A stretch of 64,000 nt of DNA from Phreatobacter cathodiphilus (GTDB lineage: Bacteria > Pseudomonadota > Alphaproteobacteria > Rhizobiales > Phreatobacteraceae), in NCBI RefSeq assembly GCF_003008515.1, contig NZ_CP027668.1:4257001-4321000 (forward strand), written 5' to 3'. Position numbers and translations under genes: made by a program. The notes below the pieces were generated by a model. That model had not been told where the DNA came from, did not search any database, and saw nothing but the letters and a program-made list of their open reading frames with translations. This document shows positions 7,195 through 19,735 of the stretch, piece after piece (position 1 is the first letter of the stretch; each line of letters begins with the position of its first letter).

Positions 7195-8307
7195 TCAGTC
7201 CGAGGCGTCGAAGCGGCCCATGAAGCTGCGGTCGAGCCAGTCCTTCCACAGCCAGACCCAGCGCCCTTCGAGCGCGAGCCAGCGGCCGCGGCCGGCCACC
7301 GCACCGCCGTCGCCCGTCGACAGGATGGCGAGATAGCGCGTCTGGGCGCGGTAGGGGCGCAGCGCCGCGCCGCGCACCCGCCGCCTGAGGTTTTCGACCA
7401 GCGGCGGTCCCTGTCGCACCGCGAAGACGCCGGCCTTCTCGCGCCGCTGTCCGTCGATCGCCGCACAATCCCCAACCGCGAAGATCGCCGGGTCCGAGAG
7501 GGTGGCGAGCGTGTCCGCCGTCAGCACCGAGCCGTCCTCCGCCCGCCGCAGCCCGGTGGAGGCCAGCCAGTTGGGCGCCCGCGCCGCTGTCGAGACGATG
7601 ACGAGCTCGGCGGCGATCCGCCGGCCGTCGGAGGCGGTCGCGCCGTCGGCGTCCACCGACGCGATCCGGCAGGGTTCGAGCACGGTCACCCCACGGCGCG
7701 CGAGCGCCGCCCGGATGCGCCGCCGCATGCCGGCATTGAGGCCGGGCGCCAGCGCCTCACCCGCGGCGATGCCGATCCAGGGCCGTGGCTCCCGCGCCGC
7801 GAGGCGGGTGCGCAGCGCAAGGGCGATCTCGATGCCGGCCGGGCCGCCGCCGACCATCAGGATGCGGTTGGGCTTCCCTTCGCCGGCGAGGCGCGCGTCG
7901 AGCTGGTCCAGCAGCCCGCCGATCGGCTTCACCGCGAGGGCGTGGCGGTCCGCTCCGTCGATGCCCGTGAGGTCCGGGGTGATGCCGACGTCGAGGGAGA
8001 GCGTGTCGAAGGCGAGGCTTCCGCCGTCGGCGAGCCGCACCGCGCGCCCGTCGCGGTCGATGCCGGTGGCGGCGGCGAGACGGAAGCCGGCGCCGCAGCG
8101 CCGGGCGAGCGCTTCCAGGTCGATATGCATCGCCTCGCGCCGGTAATGGCCGGCGATGTGGCCGGGCAGCATGCCGGAATAGGGCGTGAGCCTGCGGTCG
8201 GTGACGAGGGTCAGCCGCGCGCCGGGCTCGGGCCGGTCGCGGAAGGCGGTGAGCACCTGGACATGGGTGTGGCCGCCGCCGACCAGCACGATGTGATGGT
8301 CAGCCAC
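7195..8307 (-). CDS. FAD/NAD(P)-dependent oxidoreductase of the SelD N-terminal domain type
   Basis: The 370-residue flavoprotein starts with IVLVGGGHTHVQVL and has a second nucleotide-binding site (ILMVGGGPAGIEIALAL, near residue 165) and the FAD-contacting IFAVGDCAAI near residue 292. The GGGHTHVQVL start is typical of the pyridine nucleotide-disulfide oxidoreductase domain often fused to the N-terminus of SelD (TIGR03169); here it stands alone. The GTG start has GGAGG five bases upstream and lies inside the end of the preceding gene (8-base overlap), so it is the last gene of a tight - strand operon. The substrate is unknown; a quinone or sulfur/selenium redox role is conjecture. Confidence 0.8.
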   Translation of the reverse strand: MADHHIVLVGGGHTHVQVLTAFRDRPEPGARLTLVTDRRLTPYSGMLPGHIAGHYRREAMHIDLEALARRCGAGFRLAAATGIDRDGRAVRLADGGSLAFDTLSLDVGITPDLTGIDGADRHALAVKPIGGLLDQLDARLAGEGKPNRILMVGGGPAGIEIALALRTRLAAREPRPWIGIAAGEALAPGLNAGMRRRIRAALARRGVTVLEPCRIASVDADGATASDGRRIAAELVIVSTAARAPNWLASTGLRRAEDGSVLTADTLATLSDPAIFAVGDCAAIDGQRREKAGVFAVRQGPPLVENLRRRVRGAALRPYRAQTRYLAILSTGDGGAVAGRGRWLALEGRWVWLWKDWLDRSFMGRFDASD

Positions 8308-9001
8308 CGGCGCCTCCGTCGAGGCGGGCGAGCGCCGCCCGCGTCGCCGGCGCGGCACCGGGCGCCGCCGCCAGCGCCGCGCGCAGCCAGGCGAGGTCTT
8401 CCGGCTCGTCCACGTCGTGCTGCTCCGGCAGGAGATGGACCGTGAGCCCCTCAGCCCCGGCCCGCCTGAGCGTCTCGGCCAGCACCCCGGCCGTGCTCCA
8501 GGCCATGGGCGCGAAGAGCGGCGCCGCCAGCGCCGAGCGGACGCCGATCAATCCGTAGCCGCCGTCGGCGCTCGGCATGACGACCACGGCTCGCTCCCCG
8601 CCGCGCCGCAGCACCTCCGCCGCCTCGCCGAGAACCGCCGGCGGAACGAGCGGCAGGTCGGCGCCCATCACCATGGCCCCCGCGGGATGGCGCGCCAGGA
8701 GCCGGAAGAGCACGTCCCACATGGTGGCGCCGAGTTCGCCCCTGTCGCAGAAGACCATGGGCCAGTCCTGCCCGACGAGGGCGGCGATCTCGGCCGCCCC
8801 ATCCGCCGGCCGGTAAAACACCTCGCAGCAAAGATCGGCCGGCCCCGCCGCCGCCGCGGCAATGGCCGCCCCGTCCATGAGGAAGGCGGCCGCGAGGTCG
8901 GCCGCCGCCGCGGCGCCGATCGCCGCCGCCAGCCGGGTCTTGGCGATGCCGGGCCGCGGCGGCTTCGCCATCAGCCCGAGGCCGATCGTTCGCTTCGTCA
9001 T
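8300..9001 (-). CDS. TIGR04282-type glycosyltransferase-like protein (DUF2064)
   Basis: The 233-residue protein has a nucleotidyl/glycosyltransferase A fold. It opens with LGLMAKPPRPGIAKTRLA and contains VMGADLPLVPPAVL (the DxD-like region near residue 114) and VVVMPSADGGYGLIGV. This is the family named selenodomain-associated transferase 1, distantly like CofC and MobA. The donor and acceptor are not known. It begins one base after the TVP38 gene ends and overlaps the FAD oxidoreductase gene, so all are one transcription unit. Confidence 0.85.
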   Translation of the reverse strand: MTKRTIGLGLMAKPPRPGIAKTRLAAAIGAAAAADLAAAFLMDGAAIAAAAAGPADLCCEVFYRPADGAAEIAALVGQDWPMVFCDRGELGATMWDVLFRLLARHPAGAMVMGADLPLVPPAVLGEAAEVLRRGGERAVVVMPSADGGYGLIGVRSALAAPLFAPMAWSTAGVLAETLRRAGAEGLTVHLLPEQHDVDEPEDLAWLRAALAAAPGAAPATRAALARLDGGAGG

Positions 9002-9002
9002 G

Positions 9003-9731
9003 TCAGCGCCTCTCCGCGCTCTCGCGCCGCTCCAGCCAGCGGCGCAGCGGGATCGCCGCCAGCGACAGAAGGGCGAGGCCGCCGAGCCCGGCGAGGATCT
9101 CCGGCGTCAGGATCGCGCCCGGCGTGACCGCGCCGCCCCGGTCGAGCACCGACCCGAGGCCGGCTCCCGCCAGCGAGAAGACGGCGGTGGCGGGAATGAC
9201 GCCGACGAAGGTGGTGATGACATAGGTGGCGAGCGGCACACCGACGAAGGCCGGCACGAGGTTGACCAAGAAGAACGGAAAGAGCGGCACCAGCCTGAGC
9301 ACCAGGAGATAGGAGGCGGCGTCGCGGCGGATGCCCGCGGCGAGCCGTGCCGCCTGCGGGCCGAGGCGGTCGAGGGCGTCGGCACCGAACAGCGTCCGCG
9401 CCAGCAGGAAGACCAGGGTCGCGCCGATGGTCGCCGCCGTCACCGTCAGCGCCGTGCCGAGCGCCGCCCCGAACAGGAAGCCGCCGCTCAGCGTCAGGAA
9501 CACCGCGCCGGGGACGGAGAAGGCGACCGCCGCCGTATAGACCGCGACGAAGGCCGCTGCCGCCAGCACCCCGTTGGCCGCCACCCAGGCGGTGAGCGTC
9601 CCCCGGTGGGCGCGCAGGGTCTCCAGCGACAGATAGTCCGCCACCCCCGACCAGCGCAGCCCGACCAGCACCGCGACCGCCGCGAGGGCGATCCAGACGC
9701 GCCGGTCCGTCATGAGAGAGCCGGGCGACAT
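9003..9731 (-). CDS. TVP38/TMEM64 (DedA superfamily-like) membrane protein
   Basis: The 242-residue polytopic inner-membrane protein has five or six hydrophobic segments. It contains the VTT-domain hallmark around FSVPGAVFLTLSGGFLFGAALG (residues 71-92) and RLVPLFPFFLVNLVPAF near residue 146. Related proteins are thought to move lipids or small solutes, but none here is characterised. AGGAGG precedes the ATG. TVP38-domain proteins are often encoded next to, or fused to, MerA-like flavoproteins, as seen with the gene just upstream. Confidence 0.88.
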   Translation of the reverse strand: MSPGSLMTDRRVWIALAAVAVLVGLRWSGVADYLSLETLRAHRGTLTAWVAANGVLAAAAFVAVYTAAVAFSVPGAVFLTLSGGFLFGAALGTALTVTAATIGATLVFLLARTLFGADALDRLGPQAARLAAGIRRDAASYLLVLRLVPLFPFFLVNLVPAFVGVPLATYVITTFVGVIPATAVFSLAGAGLGSVLDRGGAVTPGAILTPEILAGLGGLALLSLAAIPLRRWLERRESAERR

Positions 9732-9740
9732 GGTGCCTCC

Positions 9741-11207
9741 TCAGGGGATGAAGCGTTGCAGGAAGCCGACGACGGCGCGGGTCGTCGGGCCGAAGAGCTT
9801 TTCCGTGAAATGGCTCCCCGCCGCCCGTTTCGAGGCTTCCGACAGGGTCGGATAGGGCAGAACGAGGCCGGCCACGGCGCCGATCTTCAGTCCGGAGGCG
9901 ATCGCCAGCGCCCAGAGGCCGATCATCTCGCCGGCGCGCGGGGCGACGATGGTGGCCCCGAGGATGCGGCCGCGACTGCCGAGGACGACGCGCACGAAGC
10001 CCTCGGTGCGGCGCTCCGCCTGCGCCCGGTCGTTCATGGCGAGGGGCGAGGAGAGGACCTCCACGTGGTGGCCGGCCTTGCGCGCCTCCGCCTCCGTCAG
10101 GCCGACCTGCGCGAGTTCCGGGTCGGTGTAGGTCACCCGTGGCAGTGCGGCGTAGTTCACCTTGGCCGGCAGCAGGAACAGGGCGTTACGGATGACGATG
10201 CCCGCCTGGTAGCCGGCGGCATGGGTGAACTGCGGTCCGCCGCAGACGTCGCCGATGGCGAAGACGGAGCGGTTGCTCGTGCGAAGCCGCGCGTCCACCG
10301 TGATGCCCTTGTCGCTGGCGGCGATGCCGGCGGCGTCGAGGCCGAGGCCCTCGACGTTCGGCCGCCGCCCCGTGGCGACGAGCAGGTGGCTGCCGGTGAT
10401 CGCCGGCCCGCCGTCGGCGAGTTCGAGCGTGACCCCGTCCGCGGTGCGCCGGACGGAGGCGACCTTGCGGCCCTCCATCAGCGCGACGCCGTCGGCGAGC
10501 AGCGCCGCCCGCACCACCGCCACCGCCTCCGGCGCGTCCCGTCCGAGGATGGACTGCTGTTCGATCACGGTGACCTGCGATCCCAGCCGGCGGAAGGCCT
10601 GCGCCATTTCGACGCCGATGGGGCCGCCGCCCATGACGACGAGGTGCTCCGGTCGCGCGCGCAGGCCGAAGATCGTCTCGTTGGTGAGGTGGCCGCTCTC
10701 GGCGAGCCCCGGCACCGGCGGCACGGCGGCGCGCGAGCCCGTCGCCACCACGAAGCGCCGCGCCTGGATCCGCGCGCCGCCCGCCTCCACCGTGCGCGGG
10801 TCGAGGAAGCGTGCCGCGGCGCGGATCACCATGACCCCGAGGCCTTCGAAACGCTCCACGCTGTCGTGCGGTGCGATGGCCGCGATGACGCCGTGGACAT
10901 GGTCGTGGACTGCGTCGAAGCGGATGTCGGGGGCAGGGTACCGGACGCCGAAGGCCGGGCTCGCGGTCGCCGCATGGGCCATGTGGGCGGCGGCGATGAG
11001 CGCCTTCGAGGGCACGCAGCCCGTGTTGAGACAGTCGCCGCCCATCTCGCCCTTCTCGACGAGGACGACCGAGGCGCCCATCTGCACCGCGCCGGCCGCG
11101 ACCGACAGCCCGGCGGAGCCTGCGCCGATGACGCAGATGTCGCAGCGGATCGCGTCGCCGTCGTGGCTCGGGCGCCTCGCGGCGGGGTGGGGGTCGGTCG
11201 TGTCCAT
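9741..11207 (-). CDS. MerA-like pyridine nucleotide-disulfide oxidoreductase
   Basis: The 488-residue flavoprotein of the dihydrolipoamide dehydrogenase/mercuric reductase class has an FAD site ICVIGAGSAGLSVA, a redox disulfide C59-C64 in GGDCLNTGCVPSKA, an NAD(P) site LVVMGGGPIGVEMA, the FAD motif VFAIGDVCGG and a dimerisation domain. It lacks the N-terminal heavy-metal domain and the C-terminal vicinal cysteines of true mercuric reductase, and the usual catalytic HPT is replaced by YPTLSE, so neither mercury reduction nor lipoamide oxidation is supported. I chose the ATG near GAAAGG; an upstream GTG would add 24 residues. It heads the - strand operon, divergent from the radical SAM gene. 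Confidence 0.87.
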   Translation of the reverse strand: MDTTDPHPAARRPSHDGDAIRCDICVIGAGSAGLSVAAGAVQMGASVVLVEKGEMGGDCLNTGCVPSKALIAAAHMAHAATASPAFGVRYPAPDIRFDAVHDHVHGVIAAIAPHDSVERFEGLGVMVIRAAARFLDPRTVEAGGARIQARRFVVATGSRAAVPPVPGLAESGHLTNETIFGLRARPEHLVVMGGGPIGVEMAQAFRRLGSQVTVIEQQSILGRDAPEAVAVVRAALLADGVALMEGRKVASVRRTADGVTLELADGGPAITGSHLLVATGRRPNVEGLGLDAAGIAASDKGITVDARLRTSNRSVFAIGDVCGGPQFTHAAGYQAGIVIRNALFLLPAKVNYAALPRVTYTDPELAQVGLTEAEARKAGHHVEVLSSPLAMNDRAQAERRTEGFVRVVLGSRGRILGATIVAPRAGEMIGLWALAIASGLKIGAVAGLVLPYPTLSEASKRAAGSHFTEKLFGPTTRAVVGFLQRFIP

Positions 11208-11413
11208 CGGCAGTGTGAACCTTTCAGCGGGCGGCTTGTTTCCCTTCGCGGGGGCAGGGCGGACCGTTTCCTCCCCCACACGAACTTGTGTCCGCCGCCG
11301 CCGTCGCCGCCTGTTCCGCGGCGCGCCATGGTGACGGCGACGGCGGCTTCCGGTGTAACGTCTTGCCGCCGGAATGCGAATGCGGACGAAACGCCGCGAG
11401 GGAGTGAAGCCTG
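11208..11413. other. Divergent intergenic region of the redox/radical SAM cluster
   Basis: This 206-base spacer must hold promoters for the MerA-like operon (-) and the radical SAM pair (+). I see no EcfG box and no clear sigma70 pair. The shared sequence GAAGCCTGTTG at its right end carries the TTG start of the radical SAM gene. Confidence 0.4.
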
Positions 11414-12379
11414 TTGCAGCAGACCATGCGAGAGCCCGGCGGCCGGACCATCGGCAAGTTCGAACATCCCGCCGTCACAGCCAAGGGCGAACGCCGCGCC
11501 GCGGTCGCGCTGAAGCGACTGGAGACCCTGTGGTTCAACACCGGCACGCTCTGCAACATCACCTGCGCCAACTGCTACATCGAGAGCTCGCCGAAGAACG
11601 ACGCGCTCGCCTATCTGACCCTCGCCGACGTGCGCGCCTCGCTCGACGAGATCCGCCGCGACGGCCTGCCGGTGACGCTGGTCGGCCTCACCGGCGGCGA
11701 GCCCTTCATGAACCCTCAGATCATCGCCATCCTCGAGGCGGTGCTGGAGGCGGGCCACGAGACCCTCGTGCTCACCAACGCCATGCGGCCGATGATGCGC
11801 CACCGCGCCGCCCTGCTCCGGTTGCGCCAGGCCCATGGCTCCAGACTGCGCATCCGCGTCTCGCTCGACGACTACCGCGCCGCCGTCCATGACGCCGAGC
11901 GTGGCCCCGGCGCCTTTTCCAAGGCCATGGACGGCCTGCGCTTCCTCGCCGGCCACGGCTTCCGGCTGGAGCTCGCCGGACGGCGCCTCGCCGCCGATGC
12001 CGAGGCGGGCTCGCGCGAGGGCTACCGCCGCACCCTCGCGGCGGAGGGCATCGTCCTCGACTGGGACGATCCGGTGAGCCTCGTCGTCTTCCCCGAGATG
12101 CGCGCCGACGCCGATCCGCCGGAGATCACCGAGGCCTGCTGGGGCATCCTCCACAAGAGCCCGGACGAGGTCATGTGCGCCTCCGCTCGCATGGTGGTGC
12201 GCCGCAAGGGGGCGGCGGGGCCCTCCGTCCTCGCCTGCACGCTCATCGCCTACGATCCCGCCTTCGAGCTCGGCGCGACCCTGAAGGAGGCGGCCCGGCC
12301 CGTGACGCTCAACCACCGCTTCTGCGCCACCTTCTGCGTGCTCGGCGGGGCCGCCTGCGGCGCCGCGGCGCCGGCGTGA
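11414..12379 (+). CDS. Radical SAM protein with a cysteine-rich C-terminus
   Basis: The 321-residue protein has the SAM-cleaving cluster motif C47-x3-C51-x2-C54 in TGTLCNITCANCY and the GGE motif in GLTGGEPFMNP (residues 91-101). Six more cysteines (242, 255, 275, 304, 308, 315) in the last third suggest an auxiliary iron-sulfur cluster of SPASM or Twitch type. I took the TTG start because GGAG sits nine bases upstream; an ATG four codons later is the alternative. It overlaps the downstream glycosyltransferase gene by 4 bases (GTGA). With the two small transferases and the SelD-type flavoprotein nearby it fits the 'rSAM/selenodomain' neighbourhood, but the product is not known. Confidence 0.85.
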   Translation: MQQTMREPGGRTIGKFEHPAVTAKGERRAAVALKRLETLWFNTGTLCNITCANCYIESSPKNDALAYLTLADVRASLDEIRRDGLPVTLVGLTGGEPFMNPQIIAILEAVLEAGHETLVLTNAMRPMMRHRAALLRLRQAHGSRLRIRVSLDDYRAAVHDAERGPGAFSKAMDGLRFLAGHGFRLELAGRRLAADAEAGSREGYRRTLAAEGIVLDWDDPVSLVVFPEMRADADPPEITEACWGILHKSPDEVMCASARMVVRRKGAAGPSVLACTLIAYDPAFELGATLKEAARPVTLNHRFCATFCVLGGAACGAAAPA

Positions 12380-13014
12380 CCGTCGCGGTCGAGCACCGGC
12401 GGACGGCGGCCGTCGATCCCCCGGCCTTCAGCGTCGTCGTGCCGCTGGCGGCGGACGAGCCTCCCCCTGAAGGCCTGATCGCGAGCCTGCCGGACGACAT
12501 GGAGGTCATCCTCGCCCGCGGCGGCAGCCGCGCCGAAGCCCTCAATGCCGGCGCCGTGGCGGCGCGCGCCGCCGTCCTCTGGTTCGTCCATGCCGACACG
12601 CGCCTCCCCGAGGGCGCGATCGAGGCCCTGCGCGCCGCCGTCCGCCGCGAGCCCGGGGCCCTGCTCTTCTTCGACCTCATCTTCGACGGCCCGGCCGTCA
12701 TGGCCCTGAACGGCGCCGGCGCCCGCCTGCGCTCGCGTCTCTTCGGCCTGCCCTTCGGCGACCAGGCCCTGTGCCTCGACGCCGCGCTCTTCCGCCGGCT
12801 CGGCGGCTATCCCGCCGTGGCGCGCGGCGAGGACCACCTCCTCGTCTGGCGCGCCCACCGCGCCGGCGTGCCGGTGCGGCCCGTGGGGGCGAGCGTCACC
12901 ACCAGCAGCCGCCGCTACCGGGCCCGCGGCTGGGCCCGCACTACCGCGCTCCACCTCGCACTCACCCTGCGCCAGGCGGCGCCGGAAGTCCTCGCCTGGC
13001 TCAGGGGACGCTGA
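12376..13014 (+). CDS. TIGR04283-type glycosyltransferase family 2 protein
   Basis: The 212-residue GT-A protein contains FSVVVPLAADEP, the acceptor-side AEALNAGAVAARAAVLWFVHADTRLPE with a D-x-x-like metal region (HADT, near residue 75), and FGDQALCLDAALFRRLGGYP followed by EDHLLVWRAHRAG. This matches the family called selenodomain-associated transferase 2, also seen with arsenosugar genes. The GTG start overlaps the radical SAM stop, so the two are translated together. A longer in-frame extension upstream was rejected because it lies inside the radical SAM gene. Confidence 0.83.
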   Translation: MTVAVEHRRTAAVDPPAFSVVVPLAADEPPPEGLIASLPDDMEVILARGGSRAEALNAGAVAARAAVLWFVHADTRLPEGAIEALRAAVRREPGALLFFDLIFDGPAVMALNGAGARLRSRLFGLPFGDQALCLDAALFRRLGGYPAVARGEDHLLVWRAHRAGVPVRPVGASVTTSSRRYRARGWARTTALHLALTLRQAAPEVLAWLRGR

Positions 13015-13114
13015 CCCCTTGTGGTATCGGGCGCCGGTTGCCGCGCCCCGCGCCGGCGGCGTAGGCCTGTCGCTGGTCCCGAGGGATCGCCCCCACCTGC
13101 GAGAAGGGTTCGTC

Positions 13115-15529
<2,415 letters not shown>

Positions 15530-15535
15530 GCCGGC

Positions 15536-17587
<2,052 letters not shown>

Positions 17588-17637
17588 GGGGGTTCTTGAA
17601 ACTCTCGCGCGCAGGCGATCTGCACGTTCTGGCCAGC

Positions 17638-17662
17638 AACGCGACGGTCCCGAGGGGGTTCC
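17638..17662 (-). promoter_or_regulatory. EcfG-type promoter of glgX
   Basis: On the - strand it reads GGAAC, 16 bases, CGTT, a perfect match to the general stress sigma consensus. It is placed to give a leader of about 45 bases on glgX. Confidence 0.75.
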
Positions 17663-17704
17663 CGCGGGCGCCGGGGAGGGCCCCATCTTTTTTGCGGTGC
17701 AATA

Positions 17705-17730
17705 GGAACTTCGTCACTCGCCCTGTCGTT
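17705..17730 (+). promoter_or_regulatory. EcfG-type promoter of glgA
   Basis: GGAAC, 17 bases, CGTT, a perfect match. The -10 element ends 38 bases before the glgA ATG. With the glgX promoter it makes a divergent, doubly EcfG-controlled intergenic region. Confidence 0.75.
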
Positions 17731-17768
17731 GTAGCCATGACGTCCCCCGTAGATCCCGCGAGCGTGCC

Positions 17769-19304
17769 ATGCAGGTCTTCGAGCGCCCTTCTGAAGAGCC
17801 TCTGACTACCGACGGCCCGACGCTCCTTCCCGAGGCTCTCGCCTCGCCGGAGGAGCGCGTCGAGGCACCTCCCGCCCTCGGCGGCCGGCGGCCGAACGTT
17901 CTCTTCGTCACCCCCGAAATGGGCGACTTCATCAAGGCCGGCGGTCTTGGCGAGGTTTCCGCCTCCCTGCCGCGCCAGCTCACCCGCCTCTGCGACGTCC
18001 GCGTGCTCATGCCCGGCTACCGAGAGGTGCGCCGCAAGGGCGGGCACATCGACGTCGTCAGGTCCATGCCCGGCTTCGCCGGCCTTCCCGCCTGGTCGCT
18101 GGGACGGCTGACACGGCCTGACGGTCTCATCGTCTATGTCGTCCTCTGCGACGAGCTCTACGACCGGGCCGGCTCCCCCTACGGCCCCTTCGGCGCCGGC
18201 GACTTCGCCGACAACGACGTGCGTTTCGCGCGCCTGTCTTTGGCCGCCGCCGAGGTCGCGGCGGGCGAGGCCGACCCCAACTGGAAGGCCGACATCCTCC
18301 ACGCCCACGACTGGCCGGCGGCTCTCGCCCCGCTCTATCTCGCCACGCGCCCCGGCCGGGACAAGCCCGCCTCCATCCTCACCATCCACAATCTCGCCTA
18401 TCAGGGTCTCTACGGCGCCGACCGTCTGCAGGCGCTCGGCATCCCCGACTCCGCCTTCACCGTGGAGGGCGCCGAGTTCTACGGCCAGCTCTCCTTCCTC
18501 AAGGCCGGCATCGCCTTCTCGACCCACATCACCACGGTCAGCGAGACCTACGCCCGCGAGATCACCTCGCCGGAGCACGGCTGCGGCCTCGACGGCATGC
18601 TGCGCCGTCGCTACGCCGCCGGCGAACTCACCGGCATCCTCAATGGCATCGACGACCGCATGGTCATGCCGCCGGACCAGGCCCTCGACCCGCGTGCGCT
18701 CGGCGACTGGAAGCGCGCCAACGCCCGCAAGGTCCGCAAGATCTTCGGCCTGACGCCGTCGAAGGGCCCGCTCTTCGCGGTCATCTCCCGCCTCGTCCAC
18801 CAGAAGGGCGTCGACCTCGCGGTGGAGGCGGCCGAGACGATCATCGCCGGCGGCGGCCAGCTCGTCGTCACCGGTCGCGGCGAGCCCGAGCTCGAGGAGG
18901 CGGTGGAGCGGCTCGGCGAGCGCCATCCGGACGCCGTGGGCGTCCATATCGGCTTCGACGACGAGGAGGCGCGGCAGGTCTTCGCCGGCAGCGACTTCCT
19001 GCTCATGCCCTCCCGCTTCGAGCCCTGCGGCCTCAGCCAGATGTATGCGCAGCGCGCCGGCAGCCTGCCCATCGCCTACCGCACCGGCGGCCTCGCCGAC
19101 ACCATCGACGACGGCCGCTCGGGCTTCCTCTTCTCGAGCCTGTCCTCGTCCAGCCTCGGCGGCGCGGTGAACCGGGCGCTGGGCGCCTATCGTCGTCGCG
19201 CCGACCTCATCGCCATGCGCCGCAACGCCATCGCCAAGCGCTTCGACTGGACCGGTGCGACGGCCCGCTACGCCACCATCTACTCACGCGCGCTGGAGGT
19301 CTGA
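17769..19304 (+). CDS. glgA: Glycogen synthase (ADP-glucose type, GT5)
   Basis: The 511-residue enzyme adds glucose from ADP-glucose to alpha-1,4 chains. The donor-binding K-x-G-G-L motif is at K56 (IKAGGLGEV). The C-terminal GT-B domain has RLVHQKGVDL and the acid FEPCGLSQMYAQRAGSLPI followed by RTGGLADTI. An extra 40 or so residues precede the usual start (RPNVLFVTPE); this leader is low-complexity and may be real, because the ATG sits at the right distance from the EcfG promoter. glgC, which makes ADP-glucose, is not in the window. Confidence 0.95.
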   Translation: MQVFERPSEEPLTTDGPTLLPEALASPEERVEAPPALGGRRPNVLFVTPEMGDFIKAGGLGEVSASLPRQLTRLCDVRVLMPGYREVRRKGGHIDVVRSMPGFAGLPAWSLGRLTRPDGLIVYVVLCDELYDRAGSPYGPFGAGDFADNDVRFARLSLAAAEVAAGEADPNWKADILHAHDWPAALAPLYLATRPGRDKPASILTIHNLAYQGLYGADRLQALGIPDSAFTVEGAEFYGQLSFLKAGIAFSTHITTVSETYAREITSPEHGCGLDGMLRRRYAAGELTGILNGIDDRMVMPPDQALDPRALGDWKRANARKVRKIFGLTPSKGPLFAVISRLVHQKGVDLAVEAAETIIAGGGQLVVTGRGEPELEEAVERLGERHPDAVGVHIGFDDEEARQVFAGSDFLLMPSRFEPCGLSQMYAQRAGSLPIAYRTGGLADTIDDGRSGFLFSSLSSSSLGGAVNRALGAYRRRADLIAMRRNAIAKRFDWTGATARYATIYSRALEV

Positions 19305-19324
19305 TCCCCCTTGGCGGTCCCGGT

Positions 19325-19627
19325 TCACGGCTCCTCGCGCTTGCGCCGTCCCGGTGCCTTCCGGGGCGCCGCGGCGGGAGTCTTGCCGTCGGCCGCCTGT
19401 GACGGCGCCGCGGCGCCGCGCGGAGCCCGGACCTTGGCGGCGGGCTTCCCGAGGACGGCGGTTCCCCTCTCAAGGGCCGTTTCGCTCCCCCTGTCGGCAG
19501 TGGACGCCGGCGGCGTCGCCGTCACTTCCCGTTCGGCGGCCTGCCAATGGGCCTCGGCCCGACCGGTCGGTCGGCCCTCCGCTTCCCAGATCTCATAGGC
19601 TCGCTTCTCGATCATCATGCGCGACAT
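19325..19627 (-). CDS. DUF2934 small protein
   Basis: The 100-residue protein carries the DUF2934 core ([21 protein letters not shown], residues 8-28; key residues Y10, W13, E16, G17, H27, W28) followed by a disordered Ala/Pro/Lys/Arg-rich tail ending [11 protein letters not shown]2934 proteins are small, of unknown function, and common beside glgX/treY-type genes in alphaproteobacteria. AAGGAGG precedes the ATG. It is encoded opposite to glgA and glgB and sits exactly between them. The basic tail could bind nucleic acid, but that is only a guess. Confidence 0.8.
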   Translation of the reverse strand: MSRMMIEKRAYEIWEAEGRPTGRAEAHWQAAEREVTATPPASTADRGSETALERGTAVLGKPAAKVRAPRGAAAPSQAADGKTPAAAPRKAPGRRKREEP

Positions 19628-19735
19628 CCGCCGCCTCCTTTTCCATCTCGCCGCGCCGCCCCCGAAGGCGGCCGTGCGGCTCCCGTTCAACAATGCGCCC
19701 CGCCGTGCCGGGTTTCCTCGGTGGGGGATCGCGCC

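Noticed and set aside
9741-11207. Mercury resistance (merA)
   Set aside because: No heavy-metal-binding domain, no C-terminal vicinal cysteines, and no merR, merT or merP nearby.
12175-12375. Upstream extension of the glycosyltransferase frame
   Set aside because: It lies entirely inside the radical SAM gene in another frame; a GTG overlapping the radical SAM stop gives a family-length protein.
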